A stretch of DNA of 58,883 nt from Methylotenera_A sp031429035 (lineage in GTDB: Bacteria > Pseudomonadota > Gammaproteobacteria > Burkholderiales > Methylophilaceae): assembly GCA_031429035.1 (NCBI GenBank), contig JANOYU010000060.1, positions 1 to 58,883 on the forward strand, written 5' to 3'. Below are positions 8,546 through 16,924 of the stretch, piece by piece; position 1 is the stretch's first letter; each line of letters opens with the position of its first letter. Made by a program: the position numbers and the translations under genes. The notes below the pieces were generated by a model. That model ran no database searches and was not told where the DNA came from. It was given only the letters and a program-made list of their open reading frames with translations.

Positions 8546-9619
8546 CTATTTTAAAATATTCACTTTGGCTTTATCAGTTAAAAACGCTGCACCATCCACT
8601 GCAATCGTTTCATTGCCTTGCAAGCCTTCTAAAATCTCTACTTGGCCATTTTGCAATAAGCCTGTTTTTACAATGCGTTGCACGGCTTCATTATTTTCAA
8701 TTTGGTAGACTACCTCGCCAGCTGGCCGCAAAATTACACTTTGTTCTGGCACAGTAATGGCGCTAGCGCGCTCGCCAAATAGTACGCGGCCTTTTACACT
8801 GGCCCCTGGTTGCCAATCAGCCTCGTTACGCACATCGGCAATCACATCAATGCTGCGGTTATTGGCTACAATTTGCGGTTTTAGCTGGTTAATCACCGAT
8901 TTCACTTGTTTGCTAGAAGTGGGCGTCGTTAACAAAATCGGCAAGCCAGGTTTAAGCTTGGCTGCAATATGCTCGGGAAAAGGCAAATGCGCGCGCAGCA
9001 ATTGTTTGCTAATAATTTGCAAAATGGGGTCGCCCACACGCACAAAATCGCCCGCTGCCACCAATTGTTTTTCTACTATGCCATCGGTGGGCGCTATCAC
9101 ACGATTTTTGGCGTTGTTGTGGTTAATGGTGCTAATGCGGCTTTTGGCACCTGCAAGCTGTTGTTTAAGTGCATTTTCTTGTGCAGATGCATCATCTAAT
9201 GCGTTTTTAGAGATAAAGTTTTTGTCTACCAATGTACGATTACGCTCGACCACTTTGGCCTGATTCACAAGCAATGCCTCAATGCGTGCAACTTCTGTTT
9301 GTGATTCTTGCCGCTGAAAGCCAAAATCGCTGCCATCAAGCAAGGCAATGGTTTGCCCTTTTTTAACTGTTTGGCCAGGGTGAACCAGCACTTTAATGAC
9401 GCGTGCGGATATTTCTGCCGCCACCGTCGGGTCTATCACGCCTTCTAGTGTACCTATCGCTTCCTCATACACGCTTAAATTTTGCGCTTGTACTTTTACC
9501 ACGCTAATTTGCGTGGCTTTAGCACCAGATGCGGTTTCTTTTTTATTGGCATCTGGAGTTTTGTTGCATGCACTTAGTAACAGGCTTGCGCACATACAAA
9601 ATAGAATGGTTTTTTTCAT
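8546..9619 (-). CDS. RND periplasmic adaptor lipoprotein (membrane fusion protein)
   Basis: A 357-residue HlyD/AcrA-type adaptor that links the RND permease to an outer-membrane channel. The N-terminus has a lipoprotein signal with lipobox L-L-S-A-C, so it should be lipid-anchored. It then shows a beta-barrel/lipoyl half motif (H-P-G-Q-T-V-K-K-G-Q-T-I-A-L-L-D), a helical hairpin (about 100-150), the second lipoyl half (A-P-T-D-G-I-V-E-K-Q-L-V) and a C-terminal beta domain. It is transcribed ahead of the permease gene, 20 bp apart, as usual for such pairs. Confidence 0.92.
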   Translation of the reverse strand: MKKTILFCMCASLLLSACNKTPDANKKETASGAKATQISVVKVQAQNLSVYEEAIGTLEGVIDPTVAAEISARVIKVLVHPGQTVKKGQTIALLDGSDFGFQRQESQTEVARIEALLVNQAKVVERNRTLVDKNFISKNALDDASAQENALKQQLAGAKSRISTINHNNAKNRVIAPTDGIVEKQLVAAGDFVRVGDPILQIISKQLLRAHLPFPEHIAAKLKPGLPILLTTPTSSKQVKSVINQLKPQIVANNRSIDVIADVRNEADWQPGASVKGRVLFGERASAITVPEQSVILRPAGEVVYQIENNEAVQRIVKTGLLQNGQVEILEGLQGNETIAVDGAAFLTDKAKVNILK

Positions 9620-9626
9620 AGTTTAT

Positions 9627-10169
9627 TTATTTTTTGTTAATCGCATCCCAATTAAAACAAGGCCCAGGGTCGGTTTTGCGGCCTGGCGCAATATCAGAAT
9701 GCCCCACAATATGTTGAATTGCATAATTATTTTTTAAACAACTAATCAGCTGATTAAGCATTGTATATTGCGCCGGCTTAAATGCCTCATCGTCACTACC
9801 TTCTAGCTCTATTCCGACTGAGAAATCATTACAACGTTCACGCCCTTGCCAATGAGATGCGCCCGCGTGCCATGCCCGTTGCAGGCACGATACAAACTGC
9901 ACTAACTCACCATCACGCCGAATAAAAAAGTGTGCTGATACTTTGCGGGTATAAATCTCGGCATAGTAGGGATGTTCGTTTGGGTTGAGACAATTGGTGA
10001 ATAACTGCACCACGCCAGCACCCCCGTATTCATTGGGTGGCAGGCTAATGTTGTGCAGCACAATCATGCTAATTTCATGCGCTGGTCGCGCATCAAAATT
10101 GGGCGAGGTAATTTGTCTAGCCGCCGTGACATAACCGGCAGCGTCTACTGTTAATTTTTGCTTATGCAT
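9627..10169 (-). CDS. ampD: 1,6-anhydro-N-acetylmuramyl-L-alanine amidase AmpD
   Basis: A cytoplasmic zinc amidase of 180 residues that removes the peptide from anhydro-muropeptides during cell-wall recycling. The Amidase_2 fold is recognisable: zinc ligands His39 (I-V-L-H-N), His157 (V-G-H-S-D-I-A) and Asp167 (K-T-D-P-G), with Lys165 in the conserved G-R-K-T-D-P-G motif. There is no signal peptide, consistent with the cytoplasmic form. It lies 7 bp upstream of the efflux adaptor gene on the same strand, so it may share a transcript with the pump. Confidence 0.93.
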   Translation of the reverse strand: MHKQKLTVDAAGYVTAARQITSPNFDARPAHEISMIVLHNISLPPNEYGGAGVVQLFTNCLNPNEHPYYAEIYTRKVSAHFFIRRDGELVQFVSCLQRAWHAGASHWQGRERCNDFSVGIELEGSDDEAFKPAQYTMLNQLISCLKNNYAIQHIVGHSDIAPGRKTDPGPCFNWDAINKK

Positions 10170-10241
10170 GAAATTTATACATGAAAATAATACGCTTATC
10201 GGCTAGAATCTTATCGTTAAGTCAAATTGTAAAGGTAAAAA

Positions 10242-11252
10242 ATGATTTTTGTGCAGCTTTTAGCAATGTTAGTAGTGATTTTAATTGCAGCCGAGGTGTT
10301 TACCAACGCACTAGAGCATTTAGGTGAAAAATTAGGCATTTCTGAGGGCGTGACAGGCTCCATTTTTGCTGCGGTGGGTACTGCGCTGCCAGAGACTTTA
10401 GTGCCGCTGTTGGCAATTTTTTCATATACTTCGGCCACTGGTTCCGCAGGTGCTGGCCATGATATTGGCGTGGGTGCCATATTAGGCGCGCCGCTGATGT
10501 TGGCTACACTATCATTATCGCTAATGGCCATGTCGGTGTGGAAACGCCGCACCACAGTTGGCCATTTACGGCCAGAGCGCACGGGTTTGTTGCGCGATTT
10601 AAACTTTTTTATTTTTGCATTTACCGTGGCCGCCATCGCCATGTATGTGCCGCACACGCAAATTGCAGTGCGCTACGGCATTAGCTTTATTATGGTGATG
10701 ATTTATGTAGTGTATGTTTATATGACTATACGTGCATCCAAAGGCTTAGTAGAAGATGGCCATGCGACAGAGGCAGGTAGCGATATGTTTTTGTGCAAAT
10801 TGGGCTTACCTAACAATATGGCAGTGGTCGTTTTGCAGCTATTATTGGGCTTAGGCTTGTTGGTATTAGGCGCAAAAGGCTTTATTAATCAAGTAGAAGG
10901 CGTGGCGGCAATTGTTGGCATTTCTGCATTGTTATTGTCATTGCTGATTATTCCAATTGCAACTGAATTGCCAGAGAAAGTGAACAGTATTTTGTGGATA
11001 CGCAAAGGCAAAGATACGCTGGCATTTGGCAATATTACGGGTGCGATGGTGTTTCAGGGCACCTTGTTACCTGCCATCGGCATTATGTTAACGCCGTGGG
11101 AGCCGCGCAAAGAAGTGTTGTGGGGCATTATTATTACGCTAATCGCCGCCATTTGGTTACGTTTAATTGCACAAAAAGGCGATTTACGCGTATGGCATTT
11201 GCTGATAAATGGTACGTTGTATGTGACGTATTTGGCGATTGTTTTAACTTAA
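10242..11252 (+). CDS. CaCA-type cation exchanger membrane protein
   Basis: A 336-residue protein with about ten membrane segments and the two inverted alpha repeats of the Ca2+/cation antiporter family. Repeat 1 is G-S-I-F-A-A-V-G-T-A-L-P-E-T (about 43-56) and repeat 2 is I-P-I-A-T-E-L-P-E-K-V-N-S-I (about 233-246), each with the ion-binding acidic residue. The likely role is sodium- or proton-coupled cation export across the inner membrane; the ion is not determinable. It is divergent from ampD with a 72-bp shared upstream region. Confidence 0.85.
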   Translation: MIFVQLLAMLVVILIAAEVFTNALEHLGEKLGISEGVTGSIFAAVGTALPETLVPLLAIFSYTSATGSAGAGHDIGVGAILGAPLMLATLSLSLMAMSVWKRRTTVGHLRPERTGLLRDLNFFIFAFTVAAIAMYVPHTQIAVRYGISFIMVMIYVVYVYMTIRASKGLVEDGHATEAGSDMFLCKLGLPNNMAVVVLQLLLGLGLLVLGAKGFINQVEGVAAIVGISALLLSLLIIPIATELPEKVNSILWIRKGKDTLAFGNITGAMVFQGTLLPAIGIMLTPWEPRKEVLWGIIITLIAAIWLRLIAQKGDLRVWHLLINGTLYVTYLAIVLT

Positions 11253-11340
11253 GATTTTTAACTTAAGTTTTAGTTTAAAACCTAGCTAAACAAGCACGAG
11301 AGATTTTTAATGCCACTAGACTACGACATTCCAGAGCAGG

Positions 11341-11371
11341 CCTGCAAGCCTCATAGATATTGGCTTGCAGG
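11341..11371. repeat. Dispersed 31-bp palindromic element, intergenic copy
   Basis: Perfect 10-bp arms CCTGCAAGCC and GGCTTGCAGG flank the 11-nt spacer TCATAGATATT (forward orientation, two differences from the window consensus spacer GCATGGATATT). It sits between the exchanger gene and pilR, whose ends converge, so it could also act as a transcript-end hairpin. Confidence 0.8.
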
Positions 11372-11425
11372 GCATGTGTTTTAATGTAGCGATTTAATGT
11401 GATGCGTTTTTGGTGCGTATTTTTG

Positions 11426-12814
11426 TTATTCTTCCTCATCTAAATTCAAATCATCATCTTTAGCCAAACCAAGTTTGGCCAAGCGATATCTTAGCGTTCT
11501 AAAGCTCACACCCAGCAATTTAGCCGCTGCCGTTTTGTTGTTATTGCTTTTTTCTAGCGCCTTAATAATGGCGCGTTTTTCAATTTCTTCAAGGTACTCT
11601 GGCAAGCCAACCTCTGCGCCATTACTTGGTTCAAAGTCGTTTTGTGTTGTTGCTGGTTTTCTGATTTGTGCTTCTTCATACATAAATAAATCGTCAACGG
11701 TAATTTTTACGCCATCGCACAAGGCCAGTGCGCGCTCTAGCATGTTTTCTAGCTCGCGCACATTACCGGCAAATTGCAACTCGGCTATCATTTTTTTGGC
11801 GCTATCTTCCAATATAGGCGGGCTAATTTGCTGCGCATTGCAAATTTTTTGCAGCAGCTTTTGTGTAAGTTCTGGAATATCTTCAGGGCGGTCACGCAGG
11901 GCTGGCATTTTTAGCTGAATCACATTAAGCCGATAATACAAATCTTGCCTAAACTGGCCATGTTCCATCATGGTACCTAGGTTTTTATGGGTGGCGCTAA
12001 TAATGCGTACATCTACGCTTTCTTCGGCCGTACCGCCCACAGTACGCACTTTTTTCTCTTGAATCGCGCGCAATAATTTTACCTGCATGGCAAGCGGTAA
12101 ATCGGCGACTTCGTCCAAAAATAGCGTTCCGCCGTTGGCGGCTTGAAATAAGCCAGAAGTATCCTGCGCAGCGCCTGGTAAAGCACCTTTTTTGTAGCCA
12201 AAAAATTCGCTTTCCATTAAGTTTTCGGGTATCGCGCCACAGTTTACCGCCACAAACATTTTGTCTCGGCGCGAGCTATTGCTGTGTATTAGCCGTGCCG
12301 CTAGTTCTTTACCGCTACCCGATTCACCGCTGACATATACTGGCGCTTGGCTGCGCGCCAGCTTTTCTATCATGGTGCGCACATAATCAATGGCGGGCGA
12401 GCTGCCAATTAAATCCACTGTATTTTTAGTCTCTTTTGCGTCACTGCTAGAAAGCTTTAGTGCCGACTCTACCAACGGCCGTAATTGTTTTAGCGAAATC
12501 GGTTTGGTTAAATAATCAAACGCGCCGGCTTTTAAGGCAGAAACTGCGTTCTCTGCACTGCCATAGGCGGTAATCACCGCCACAGGCAGGCCGATGTAGT
12601 TGGCCGAGATATGTTGCACCAGCTCTAGCCCCAAGCCGTCTGGCAAGCGCATATCTGTCAGGCATAAATCGTAACTGCGTTGGCCTAATAGTTGTTTGGC
12701 CTCTTCAATATTGGCAGCGCTGTCGGCGCGAATATCCATGCGTTCTAGCGTTAACACCACTAGTTCGCGAATATCGGTTTCATCATCCACCACTAAGCAA
12801 TTAAATTGTGCCAT
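11426..12814 (-). CDS. pilR: Sigma-54-dependent response regulator PilR
   Basis: A 462-residue NtrC-class regulator that activates type IV pilin transcription. The receiver domain (1-120) has acidic pocket D10/D11, phospho-acceptor Asp54 and Lys104. The AAA+ domain has Walker A G-E-S-G-S-G-K-E (163-170) and Walker B L-F-L-D-E-V (231-236). The C-terminus has a Fis-type helix-turn-helix (N-N-N-K-T-A-A-A-K-L-L-G-V). The sigma-54-contacting GAFTGA loop reads G-A-L-P-G-A (210-215, codons 12170-12187), an unusual change. It is encoded 7 bp after pilS. A sigma-54 promoter before the pilin gene at 34692 is a natural target. Confidence 0.9.
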   Translation of the reverse strand: MAQFNCLVVDDETDIRELVVLTLERMDIRADSAANIEEAKQLLGQRSYDLCLTDMRLPDGLGLELVQHISANYIGLPVAVITAYGSAENAVSALKAGAFDYLTKPISLKQLRPLVESALKLSSSDAKETKNTVDLIGSSPAIDYVRTMIEKLARSQAPVYVSGESGSGKELAARLIHSNSSRRDKMFVAVNCGAIPENLMESEFFGYKKGALPGAAQDTSGLFQAANGGTLFLDEVADLPLAMQVKLLRAIQEKKVRTVGGTAEESVDVRIISATHKNLGTMMEHGQFRQDLYYRLNVIQLKMPALRDRPEDIPELTQKLLQKICNAQQISPPILEDSAKKMIAELQFAGNVRELENMLERALALCDGVKITVDDLFMYEEAQIRKPATTQNDFEPSNGAEVGLPEYLEEIEKRAIIKALEKSNNNKTAAAKLLGVSFRTLRYRLAKLGLAKDDDLNLDEEE

Positions 12815-12821
12815 TTTTCGC

Positions 12822-14447
12822 TTAAACTTTCTTAATATGCATCATAAATTGGGTGCCTTTATTGGATGTTTTATATTGTAACTTGGCGCCATTGGCATCG
12901 GCCAACTCACGCGCAATATACAGCCCCAAGCCTGTGCCCGATTTTTCGGTGGTAAAAAAAGGCTCAAACAAATGCGCACGCACGTTTTCAGCAATACCTT
13001 CGCCATCATCGCTAATTTCTATGTGCACCGTTTGCGTTTTTGCAGAAACATACACCGTTAATTTTAGGCTATTTTCTGCATTTTTACTGTGGCGCCAACC
13101 ATTTTTGCACAAGTTCCATAAAATTTGGTTTAAATGCCTGCGGTCAAACGCTACCAAAGTATCGGCATGCTTTAGTTCCAGGCTAAAACAATGTGCAGGG
13201 ATTTTTTCAACTGCACAAAATTGCACATAAAAATCGCTAATAAAATTTTCTAAATAAATGGTTTCTTGATTGGTGCGATCGCGTCGGTTTAGCTCTAGCA
13301 CGTCTTTAATAATTTGGTCGACGCGTTGTACGTTGTCACTAATAATTTGCAGCATACGTTTAACGGCGGGCTCAAAATCTTCTTCTTGCAGCAGTTGGTT
13401 GGCGTGGCTAATAGCGCTTAATGGGTTGCGAATTTCGTGCGCAATATTGGCGGTTAATCGGCCCAACGCCGCCAGTTTCACTTGGTGCGCTTGCGTATGC
13501 ATTTGCGACCAATCTTCGATAAAAATCACCGCACCTTGTTGTTTGTTATCGCTAATTGGTAAAAATCTTATCTGCAATTCACGCGATTGTGCGCTTAATT
13601 TAAAGGTGTTGGGCGCAGAAAAATCACGCGCCAGCTCAGTTTGTTGCATCCAATTTTTAATTAAGTCGTGCATTTCGCTAGAAACGTCTGCCAGCGGTTT
13701 TTCTAACCAATCACTTGCCTGATTGGTCTCTGCTGGCGTTTCAATACCCAGCAATACTTCTGCTTGTATATTATGGTGTTTAATTTGTAAATGTTGATCG
13801 ACCACCAACACGCCATCATCCATTTCATGGGTAATCAGCGCGTTAATTTGCGCCATATTTTGTACATCTAAACCCCGTTGCGAGGCCAGCATTTCACTTT
13901 CTTGACTGCGTTTGGCCAAGCTATAGGCCAGCCACGCGGTAGCAAAACAGCCCAAACTGAGCAATACCGCTGGCGTGTAGTTGTTTGCTAATGTATCAAT
14001 AAATAAAGCACGATAGGTTTGTTCTAGCAAAATGCCTATGGTGGCAACAGCCGCGTAGAATAAGGCTAAGCGGCCAGCACTAATTAAACTGGCGCTGGCG
14101 ATGGCAATAATCAATAATAAACCGACGCTGCTTTGGCTGCCATCTTGCGCGTGCATCAACAGCAAAATAAAGCCAATATCCAAAAGAATTTGTATCGGCA
14201 GGCTAATATCGATTTTGGGTTTTTGCAGCCAGGTAAAAATGGCAGACACAACACTAAAAACAAAATAAGCAATAATAATGGTGGGAAAAAGTTCGCCTTT
14301 AGATGTTAAATCGTCTTTGTTAAGCAAGCCTTGCAAAACCAAAAATAGCAGCGCAATTAAAATGCGATAGGCATTGTAAAGCTGCAAGCTACGCCAGCGC
14401 GTGGCCTTCATTTTGCTATCTAAGCTGGCAAAAATATCAAGTGCCAT
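12822..14447 (-). CDS. pilS: Membrane sensor histidine kinase PilS
   Basis: A 541-residue kinase with six predicted N-terminal membrane helices (about 25-180), a PAS-like linker (about 195-310), a phospho-acceptor His337 in N-I-A-H-E-I-R-N-P-L-S, an N-box N-L-C-K-N-G-W-R-H-S, and a G2 box G-T-G-L-G-L-Y-I-A. In this family the membrane domain can sense pilin levels. The arrangement PP0621 gene, pilS, pilR with gaps of 3 and 7 bp indicates one operon, and PilS should phosphorylate PilR. The kinase carries all expected catalytic boxes. Confidence 0.9.
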   Translation of the reverse strand: MALDIFASLDSKMKATRWRSLQLYNAYRILIALLFLVLQGLLNKDDLTSKGELFPTIIIAYFVFSVVSAIFTWLQKPKIDISLPIQILLDIGFILLLMHAQDGSQSSVGLLLIIAIASASLISAGRLALFYAAVATIGILLEQTYRALFIDTLANNYTPAVLLSLGCFATAWLAYSLAKRSQESEMLASQRGLDVQNMAQINALITHEMDDGVLVVDQHLQIKHHNIQAEVLLGIETPAETNQASDWLEKPLADVSSEMHDLIKNWMQQTELARDFSAPNTFKLSAQSRELQIRFLPISDNKQQGAVIFIEDWSQMHTQAHQVKLAALGRLTANIAHEIRNPLSAISHANQLLQEEDFEPAVKRMLQIISDNVQRVDQIIKDVLELNRRDRTNQETIYLENFISDFYVQFCAVEKIPAHCFSLELKHADTLVAFDRRHLNQILWNLCKNGWRHSKNAENSLKLTVYVSAKTQTVHIEISDDGEGIAENVRAHLFEPFFTTEKSGTGLGLYIARELADANGAKLQYKTSNKGTQFMMHIKKV

Positions 14448-14450
14448 GGC

Positions 14451-14681
14451 TTATTTGCTATCTTGGCAATTATTGCAAGTGATTTTATCGTGGGCTAATG
14501 TGCTTTCAGATTCTGGCACATGGCAACCACAGTTGGCGCACTGTACTATTTTTAGCTCCGGATTTAGCGCTGGCTTAATTTCTTGCTCTGGTTCTTGCGG
14601 CGTTTGGATAATTGCAACCACACGCTTAATGATTTGATACAAAAGCCAGCCTAGAATAATCAGTATTAAAATGCGTGCCAT
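14451..14681 (-). CDS. PP0621-family small membrane protein
   Basis: A 76-residue protein with an N-terminal membrane helix (I-L-I-L-I-I-L-G-W-L-L-Y) followed by a linker and a C-terminal zinc-finger-like set of cysteines (C-A-N-C-G-C-H-V-P-E-S-E...C-N-N-C). This matches the PP0621 family, which commonly precedes pilS in beta- and gammaproteobacteria. Function is unknown; genetic linkage suggests a part in pilus regulation or assembly. It is the first gene of the pilSR transcript, 3 bp before pilS. Confidence 0.82.
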   Translation of the reverse strand: MARILILIILGWLLYQIIKRVVAIIQTPQEPEQEIKPALNPELKIVQCANCGCHVPESESTLAHDKITCNNCQDSK

Positions 14682-14819
14682 AATTGTTGCACTTCTTTCA
14701 GCTTAATTGATTAAGCGATTGTAACTAAAAGTGCAGCGATTACAAACAGGCCAAAAAACCTAAAGCAGCACAAAACCTAAAGCTGATATACTGATGTTAC
14801 TTTTTAAAACCCAATATTC

Positions 14820-15410
14820 ATGGCCAGTTCACAACAATTATCAGATTTTTTGCGCGATGTAGAGCGGCGCGCATTTAAACAGACGGTATACGCAGTGCGT
14901 GACGACCATGCTGCGCTAGATATTGTGCAAGATGCTATGTTAAAACTGGCCGAAAAGTATGCCGATAAACCATTAGCCGAATACCCGATGTTGTTTCAAC
15001 GCATTTTACAAAATACCATGCGTGATTATTGGCGTCGACAAAAAGTACGCAATTTATGGACCACCTTGCTCTCGAGTTTTGGCGCGGGTAAAGACGGCGA
15101 AGATGATCACGACCCACTAGACAGCATAGACGTAGAAGATGAAGGCACCAATCCTGCCACCCAACTCGAGCGCAGCCAAACTTTGCAACTGATTGAAAAA
15201 GCGCTGGAAAAGCTGCCTGCGCGTCAACGAGAAGCATTTGTATTACGTTATTGGGAGGACATGGATGTAGCAGAAACCGCCGCAATGATGGGCTGCTCGC
15301 AAGGAAGCGTTAAAACGCACTGTTCGCGCGCAGTACATACAATGGCCGCCTTGCTAGAGAAGCAAGGTTTGGGCAGCCGGGCGATAGCAAATTTAGGAGT
15401 AAAATCATGA
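14820..15410 (+). CDS. ECF-type RNA polymerase sigma factor
   Basis: A 196-residue sigma-70 family factor with region 2 (H-A-A-L-D-I-V-Q-D-A-M-L-K-L-A and Y-P-M-L-F-Q-R-I-L-Q-N-T) and region 4 (L-P-A-R-Q-R-E-A-F-V-L-R-Y-W and A-E-T-A-A-M-M-G-C-S-Q-G-S-V-K-T-H). The acidic linker between them (about 90-115) is longer than in minimal ECF factors. Its stop overlaps the ATG of a membrane protein gene (ATGA), the usual layout for a sigma factor and its membrane partner. A TATACT at 14787-14792 may be its -10. The regulon is unknown. Confidence 0.88.
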   Translation: MASSQQLSDFLRDVERRAFKQTVYAVRDDHAALDIVQDAMLKLAEKYADKPLAEYPMLFQRILQNTMRDYWRRQKVRNLWTTLLSSFGAGKDGEDDHDPLDSIDVEDEGTNPATQLERSQTLQLIEKALEKLPARQREAFVLRYWEDMDVAETAAMMGCSQGSVKTHCSRAVHTMAALLEKQGLGSRAIANLGVKS

Positions 15411-15805
15411 GCATAGAGCACAATAACCAAACAAATACCGAGCAAACAGACGCACAAGGCAAACAAATAGCGGGCTTGCTAGATGCGCATGCGAATCGCT
15501 TGAGCATGCGCACCTTAAAACAACTGGAGAATGGTCGCGCACGTGCGCTAAAAGTGCATGCGAAACAAGTTTCTGGCGCTAGTGTCAATGCAGATGGCAC
15601 TTTAAGCGGTTTATCAGCTTGGGCGCAACATCACCGCATGGCTAGTACTGGCCTAATTTTAGCTGCCATCATCACCGGCTTTGTATTGATGCAAGCTTTT
15701 AGCCATAAAGAAGCCAGCGATGCCTTTTTGTTAGGTGCTGATTTGCCACCAGAAGCGTTTGTAGACAGAGGCTTCGAGCCTTCTTTAAACCAAGCAAAAT
15801 TGTAG
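15407..15805 (+). CDS. DUF3619-family membrane protein, possible anti-sigma partner
   Basis: A 132-residue protein with a cytoplasmic N-terminal half (about 1-75), one membrane helix (about 80-98, G-L-I-L-A-A-I-I-T-G-F-V-L-M) and a short C-terminal region ending P-P-E-A-F-V-D-R-G-F-E. It resembles DUF3619 proteins, which sit directly after this class of betaproteobacterial sigma factor. The ATGA overlap and topology suggest a membrane anti-sigma or modulator; no anti-sigma zinc motif (HxxxCxxC) is present, so this is inference. Confidence 0.75.
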   Translation: MSIEHNNQTNTEQTDAQGKQIAGLLDAHANRLSMRTLKQLENGRARALKVHAKQVSGASVNADGTLSGLSAWAQHHRMASTGLILAAIITGFVLMQAFSHKEASDAFLLGADLPPEAFVDRGFEPSLNQAKL

Positions 15806-15850
15806 TTTAAATATAATATATAAAATATTTTTTTAGGGAAATTAAACGTA

Positions 15851-16366
15851 GTGCGTAAATTTTTATTTTTATTGTCGGTGTTTGTCACCAGCCTGCAAGC
15901 AGGCGAATTTAAGCAATCCGCAACAAACATCCAACTGGCGCTAGGTGATATTGGTAGCGTGAAATCATCGTTAAGTGATAATGCGGGCGATGCAAGTGCC
16001 GCACCTATCAAAACCTGGAGTCAGCTTTCAGATGGCGAGCGAAAAGTGCTGGCACCGCTCGGGTCAGAATGGAATACTTTACGCGCATGGCAGCGTGAAA
16101 AAATGCTAGATATTGCCAAAGATTACCCAAAAATGGACGCGCAAAAACAACAGTTGGTGCAAAAGCGTTTAAATAGTTGGAGCCGCATGACGCCATACGA
16201 GCGCGAGAACGCACGCAAACGCTATCAACAATTTCATGCGCTAGATACCAATAAACAAGACGAAATTCGTAGAAAATGGGCTGAACATCAAAAATTACCC
16301 GAAGCCGAGCGTGAAAAATTGCGCAAAGATACGATTGATTGGGATTACGCGCCCGAGCTGGAATAG
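15851..16366 (+). CDS. DUF3106-family exported protein
   Basis: A 171-residue protein with a signal peptide (K-F-L-F-L-L-S-V-F-V-T-S-L-Q-A-G) followed by a highly charged helical region with repeated W-x(n)-L-x(2)-E-R modules (W-S-Q-L-S-D-G-E-R-K; S-R-M-T-P-Y-E-R-E; Q-K-L-P-E-A-E-R-E). This matches DUF3106, a periplasmic family of unknown function found downstream of the sigma factor/DUF3619 pair. It starts with GTG, 45 bp after the preceding gene, and is followed by a terminator, so the three genes form one unit. Confidence 0.8.
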   Translation: MRKFLFLLSVFVTSLQAGEFKQSATNIQLALGDIGSVKSSLSDNAGDASAAPIKTWSQLSDGERKVLAPLGSEWNTLRAWQREKMLDIAKDYPKMDAQKQQLVQKRLNSWSRMTPYERENARKRYQQFHALDTNKQDEIRRKWAEHQKLPEAEREKLRKDTIDWDYAPELE

Positions 16367-16394
16367 TTTAGACTATGCTTAATCTAAGCCTTAA

Positions 16395-16419
16395 AACCTG
16401 CTTATTGGCAGGTTTTTTT
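16395..16419 (+). terminator. Rho-independent terminator of the sigma factor operon
   Basis: A seven-bp stem AACCTGC/GCAGGTT with a 6-nt loop is followed by a run of T, 28 bp after the DUF3106 stop. Confidence 0.8.
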
Positions 16420-16443
16420 ATGTAATCAACATTAAGTAAACCT

Positions 16444-16866
16444 ATGTATCCAAATGCTACGCGTTTAAAATTAATTGCCGCTTGCGTGTATGAATTGTTA
16501 ATAATCATTGCATTGTGCATGCTATGCACGTGGGTTTTTATTGGCTTTTTTGGCGATGCTAGCAATGGCTATAAACGCTATGCTTTGCAATTAGTGTTAT
16601 GGCTTTGCACGGGGTTTTATTTTGTGCGTTGTTGGCTAAAAACAGGCCAAACATTAGCCACCAAAACGTGGAAAATAAAGCTGGTCACCCAAGATTCGGC
16701 AAATCTGCAAAATAGTCATTTAAACCTAAAACAAGCTTGCCTACGATATGTCCTGGCAAGCGCATCAATACTGGCTTGTGGGCTAGGCTTTATTTGGGTT
16801 TTGGTAGATAAAAATAGTTTATTTTTACACGACAGATTGCTAAAAACGCGTTTTATCCAGCTATAA
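16444..16866 (+). CDS. RDD-family membrane protein
   Basis: A 140-residue inner-membrane protein with three or four hydrophobic segments. The RDD signature is seen as A-T-R-L-K-L-I-A-A at the N-terminus and H-D-R-L-L-K-T-R near the C-terminus, with T-L-A-T-K-T-W-K-I-K between. RDD proteins are small membrane proteins, mostly of unknown function; some are linked to ion transport. It is convergent with lptG and lies alone between two transcription units. Confidence 0.82.
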   Translation: MYPNATRLKLIAACVYELLIIIALCMLCTWVFIGFFGDASNGYKRYALQLVLWLCTGFYFVRCWLKTGQTLATKTWKIKLVTQDSANLQNSHLNLKQACLRYVLASASILACGLGFIWVLVDKNSLFLHDRLLKTRFIQL

Positions 16867-16924
16867 CAACTGCGCTGGATGATTATCTACGGTTGCTTAT
16901 ATGCGCTCGCCTATCTATGTTCAT

